Below are positions 6,208 through 7,654 of a stretch of 7,654 nt of DNA, piece by piece (within the stretch, counting starts at the first letter, position 1; each line of letters opens with the position of its first letter). The DNA comes from Fen-999 sp964469455 (GTDB taxonomy: Bacteria; Pseudomonadota; Gammaproteobacteria; Burkholderiales; Rhodocyclaceae). The stretch covers positions 1-7,654 of the forward strand of contig CAYXZX010000133.1 in assembly GCA_964469455.1 (NCBI GenBank), written 5' to 3'. The notes under the pieces are model-generated. The model saw nothing but the letters and a program-made list of their open reading frames with translations, was not told where the DNA came from and made no database searches. The position numbers and the translations under genes are program-made.

Positions 6208-7002
6208 ATGCGAATCCTTGTTTCCGGATGGGCGCGAATCGCGGCAATTCTGGCCCTGGCCGTTTGGGCCGGCGCGGCCTCGGCACAGATCGCCGACATC
6301 AACTCGGCGATCAACAAGGCGGGCCGTCAGCGCATGCTGTCGCAGCGCATGGCCAAGGCCTACTTCCAGCTTGGCCAGACCGTCGATGTCGAGCGCTCGC
6401 AGCGGGTGCTCGACAGCTCGATCGCACTGTTCGACCGGCAACTGGTGGAACTGAAGAACTACGCGCCGACCCCCGAGATCCGTGATACCTATCTGGCCTT
6501 GCAGCAGTCGTGGCTTGCCTACAAGGACGCGCTGGTGGGCGCCGCCCCGAACAAGGCCGGGGGCAAGACGGTGCTGGCGCTGTCCGAGGATGTGCTGAAG
6601 CTGGCGCATCAGGGCACCGGCCAGCTGGAGAAACATTCGGGCTCCAATGCTGGGCGACTCGTGAACATCGCGGGTCGCCAGCGCATGCTGTCGCAGCGCA
6701 TGGCCAAGTTCTATCAGGCCATCGGCTGGGGCGTGGGCGACAATGCCTCGGCCGGTGAACTCGAAAAGGCGCGCAAGGAATTCATCGCCGCGCACGAGGA
6801 GTTGAAGAAAGCGGCTGGCGAGTCGGGGCCCCTTAAGGAGTCGCTGGAGCGCGTCGGCCGGCAATGGATCTTCTTCGATGCCGCGCTTGCCCAGCGCGGC
6901 GGCGATCGCCGTTATTTCGCCACGGACGTCGCGGCGGCCAGCGAATTGATCCTGCAGGAAATGGAAACCGCGGTCGGCCTGTTCGAGAAGCTGCCGAAGT
7001 AA
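6208..7002 (+). CDS. Secreted protein with two PilJ-type (P-box) sensor repeats
   Basis: A 264-residue protein of unassigned function. Residues 1-26 form a signal peptide (basic MRILVSGWAR, hydrophobic core, AASA before Q27), so it is probably periplasmic. The rest is two repeats of about 117 residues, each starting with an amphipathic helix motif: INKAGRQRMLSQRMAKAY (35-52) and VNIAGRQRMLSQRMAKFY (152-169). AGRQRMLSQRMAK is identical in both. This motif is typical of the PilJ sensor domain (Pfam PF13675) and resembles the P-box of the nitrate sensors NarX/NarQ. No transmembrane segment, HAMP, kinase or MCP domain follows, and the gene is not truncated: it has its own RBS and stop. It follows hemL by 44 bases and may be co-transcribed. 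A role in binding a small anion or partnering a membrane sensor is inference only. Confidence 0.85.
   Translation: MRILVSGWARIAAILALAVWAGAASAQIADINSAINKAGRQRMLSQRMAKAYFQLGQTVDVERSQRVLDSSIALFDRQLVELKNYAPTPEIRDTYLALQQSWLAYKDALVGAAPNKAGGKTVLALSEDVLKLAHQGTGQLEKHSGSNAGRLVNIAGRQRMLSQRMAKFYQAIGWGVGDNASAGELEKARKEFIAAHEELKKAAGESGPLKESLERVGRQWIFFDAALAQRGGDRRYFATDVAAASELILQEMETAVGLFEKLPK
6328..6708 (+). repeat. Internal direct repeat encoding the duplicated P-box motif
   Basis: The 30 bases at 6328-6357 and 6679-6708 are identical and lie exactly 351 bases (117 codons) apart. Extended to the 13 shared codons (6319-6357 and 6670-6708), 37 of 39 bases match, and both differences are synonymous. Flanking sequence differs clearly. 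It marks the two sensor repeats of the protein encoded at 6208-7002. Confidence 0.9.
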
Positions 7003-7023
7003 GGCGGGCGGCGGCGACGCCGG

Positions 7024-7654
7024 CTACAGCAGGAACAGCGTGGCCAGGCCGAGGAAGATGAAAAAGCCGCCCGAATCGGTGACGGCGGTGATCATGACCG
7101 AGGAACCCATGGCCGGATCGCGTCCCAGCTTCTGCAAGGTCATCGGAATCGCCACGCCGACGGCGGCGGCCACCAGCAGGTTCAGGGTCATGGCCGCAGT
7201 CATGACCGCGCCGAGCCGGATGTCCTTGTAAAGCCACCACGCCAACAGCCCCAGCAACCCGCCCCAGATCAGGCCGTTGAGCAGCGCGACGCCGGCTTCC
7301 TTGCGATACAGGCGCCGTTCGGAGTCCTCGCCGACCTGGCCGAGGGCGATGGCGCGCACGATCATGGTGATGGTCTGGTTGCCCGAATTGCCGCCGATGC
7401 CGGCCACGATGGGCATCAGCGCGGCGAGCGCGACCAATTTCTCGATGGTGCCCTCGAAGGCGCCGATCACCCGCGAGGCGATCATTGCGGTGACCAGGTT
7501 GATCGCCAGCCAGGCCCAGCGGTTCTTCACCGAGTCGATCACCGGGGCGAAGATGTCTTCCTCTTCCTTCAGGCCGGCCTGGGCGAGCTGGTCGGCCTCG
7601 GCTTCTTCGCGGATGTAATCGAGCACCGCATCGACGGTGAGGCGGCCGATCAGT
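7024..7654 (-). CDS. mgtE: MgtE-type magnesium transporter, C-terminal part (5' end outside window)
   Basis: The visible 209 residues cover the end of the cytoplasmic CBS region (LIGRLTVDAVLDYIREEAE), the linking plug-type helix, and the complete transmembrane pore domain. The family is a Mg2+-gated Mg2+ channel of the inner membrane. Pore helix residues PIVAGIGGNSGNQT (81-94 of the fragment) are the MgtE signature. The last helix has TDSGGFF with D193 of the fragment, which corresponds to the acidic residue lining the ion path in Thermus MgtE. About five hydrophobic segments are visible. The frame stays open to the right edge, so the start, N domain and most of the CBS pair are missing here. 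It converges on the gene ending at 7002 with 21 bases between the stops, and no clear terminator hairpin. Confidence 0.93.
   Translation of the reverse strand, partial: LIGRLTVDAVLDYIREEAEADQLAQAGLKEEEDIFAPVIDSVKNRWAWLAINLVTAMIASRVIGAFEGTIEKLVALAALMPIVAGIGGNSGNQTITMIVRAIALGQVGEDSERRLYRKEAGVALLNGLIWGGLLGLLAWWLYKDIRLGAVMTAAMTLNLLVAAAVGVAIPMTLQKLGRDPAMGSSVMITAVTDSGGFFIFLGLATLFLL

Noticed and set aside
7003..7023. Possible bidirectional terminator between the convergent genes
   Set aside because: The 21-base gap is GC-rich and has no stem with a usable loop and no U-tract in either direction.

Overview
The window is GC-rich, with tightly packed genes and family subtypes that point to a betaproteobacterium, most likely near Rhodocyclales. 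That placement rests on gene content, gene order and sequence flavour, not on a marker-gene tree. Seven complete genes and two edge-truncated genes are supported. No RNA gene, insertion sequence, CRISPR array, prophage or defence island is visible.

Left part (1-3134, minus strand): the twitching-motility chemosensory (Pil-Chp) operon, read right to left as pilG, pilH, pilI, pilJ. Gaps are 13, 6 and 30 bases, so this is one transcription unit. pilJ runs off the left edge; the histidine kinase chpA/pilL that normally follows is outside the window. PilJ senses, PilI couples it to the kinase, and PilG and PilH are the single-domain response regulators controlling type IV pilus activity.

Divergent control region (3135-3370): it separates pilG from thiD. 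It holds a sigma70-like promoter for pilG with an inverted repeat across its spacer and -35 element, a probable -10 for thiD, and a GC-only hairpin just before the thiD start. No TPP riboswitch or small gene is convincing here.

Centre (3371-6163, plus strand): thiD and thiE overlap by 8 bases, and hemL follows after 8 bases. This joins two thiamine steps (HMP-P phosphorylation, thiazole-pyrimidine coupling) to the glutamate-1-semialdehyde step of C5-pathway tetrapyrrole synthesis.

Right part: 44 bases after hemL is a gene for a secreted protein (6208-7002) made of a signal peptide and two PilJ-type sensor repeats, with no transmembrane anchor or signalling domain after them. Each repeat carries an identical 13-residue motif resembling the nitrate-binding P-box of NarX/NarQ. 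This is the most interesting item in the window. Convergent to it, 21 bases away, is the 3' end of an mgtE magnesium transporter gene that runs off the right edge.

Most of the window is ordinary conserved gene content. The lone double-sensor protein and the structured divergent control region deserve follow-up.
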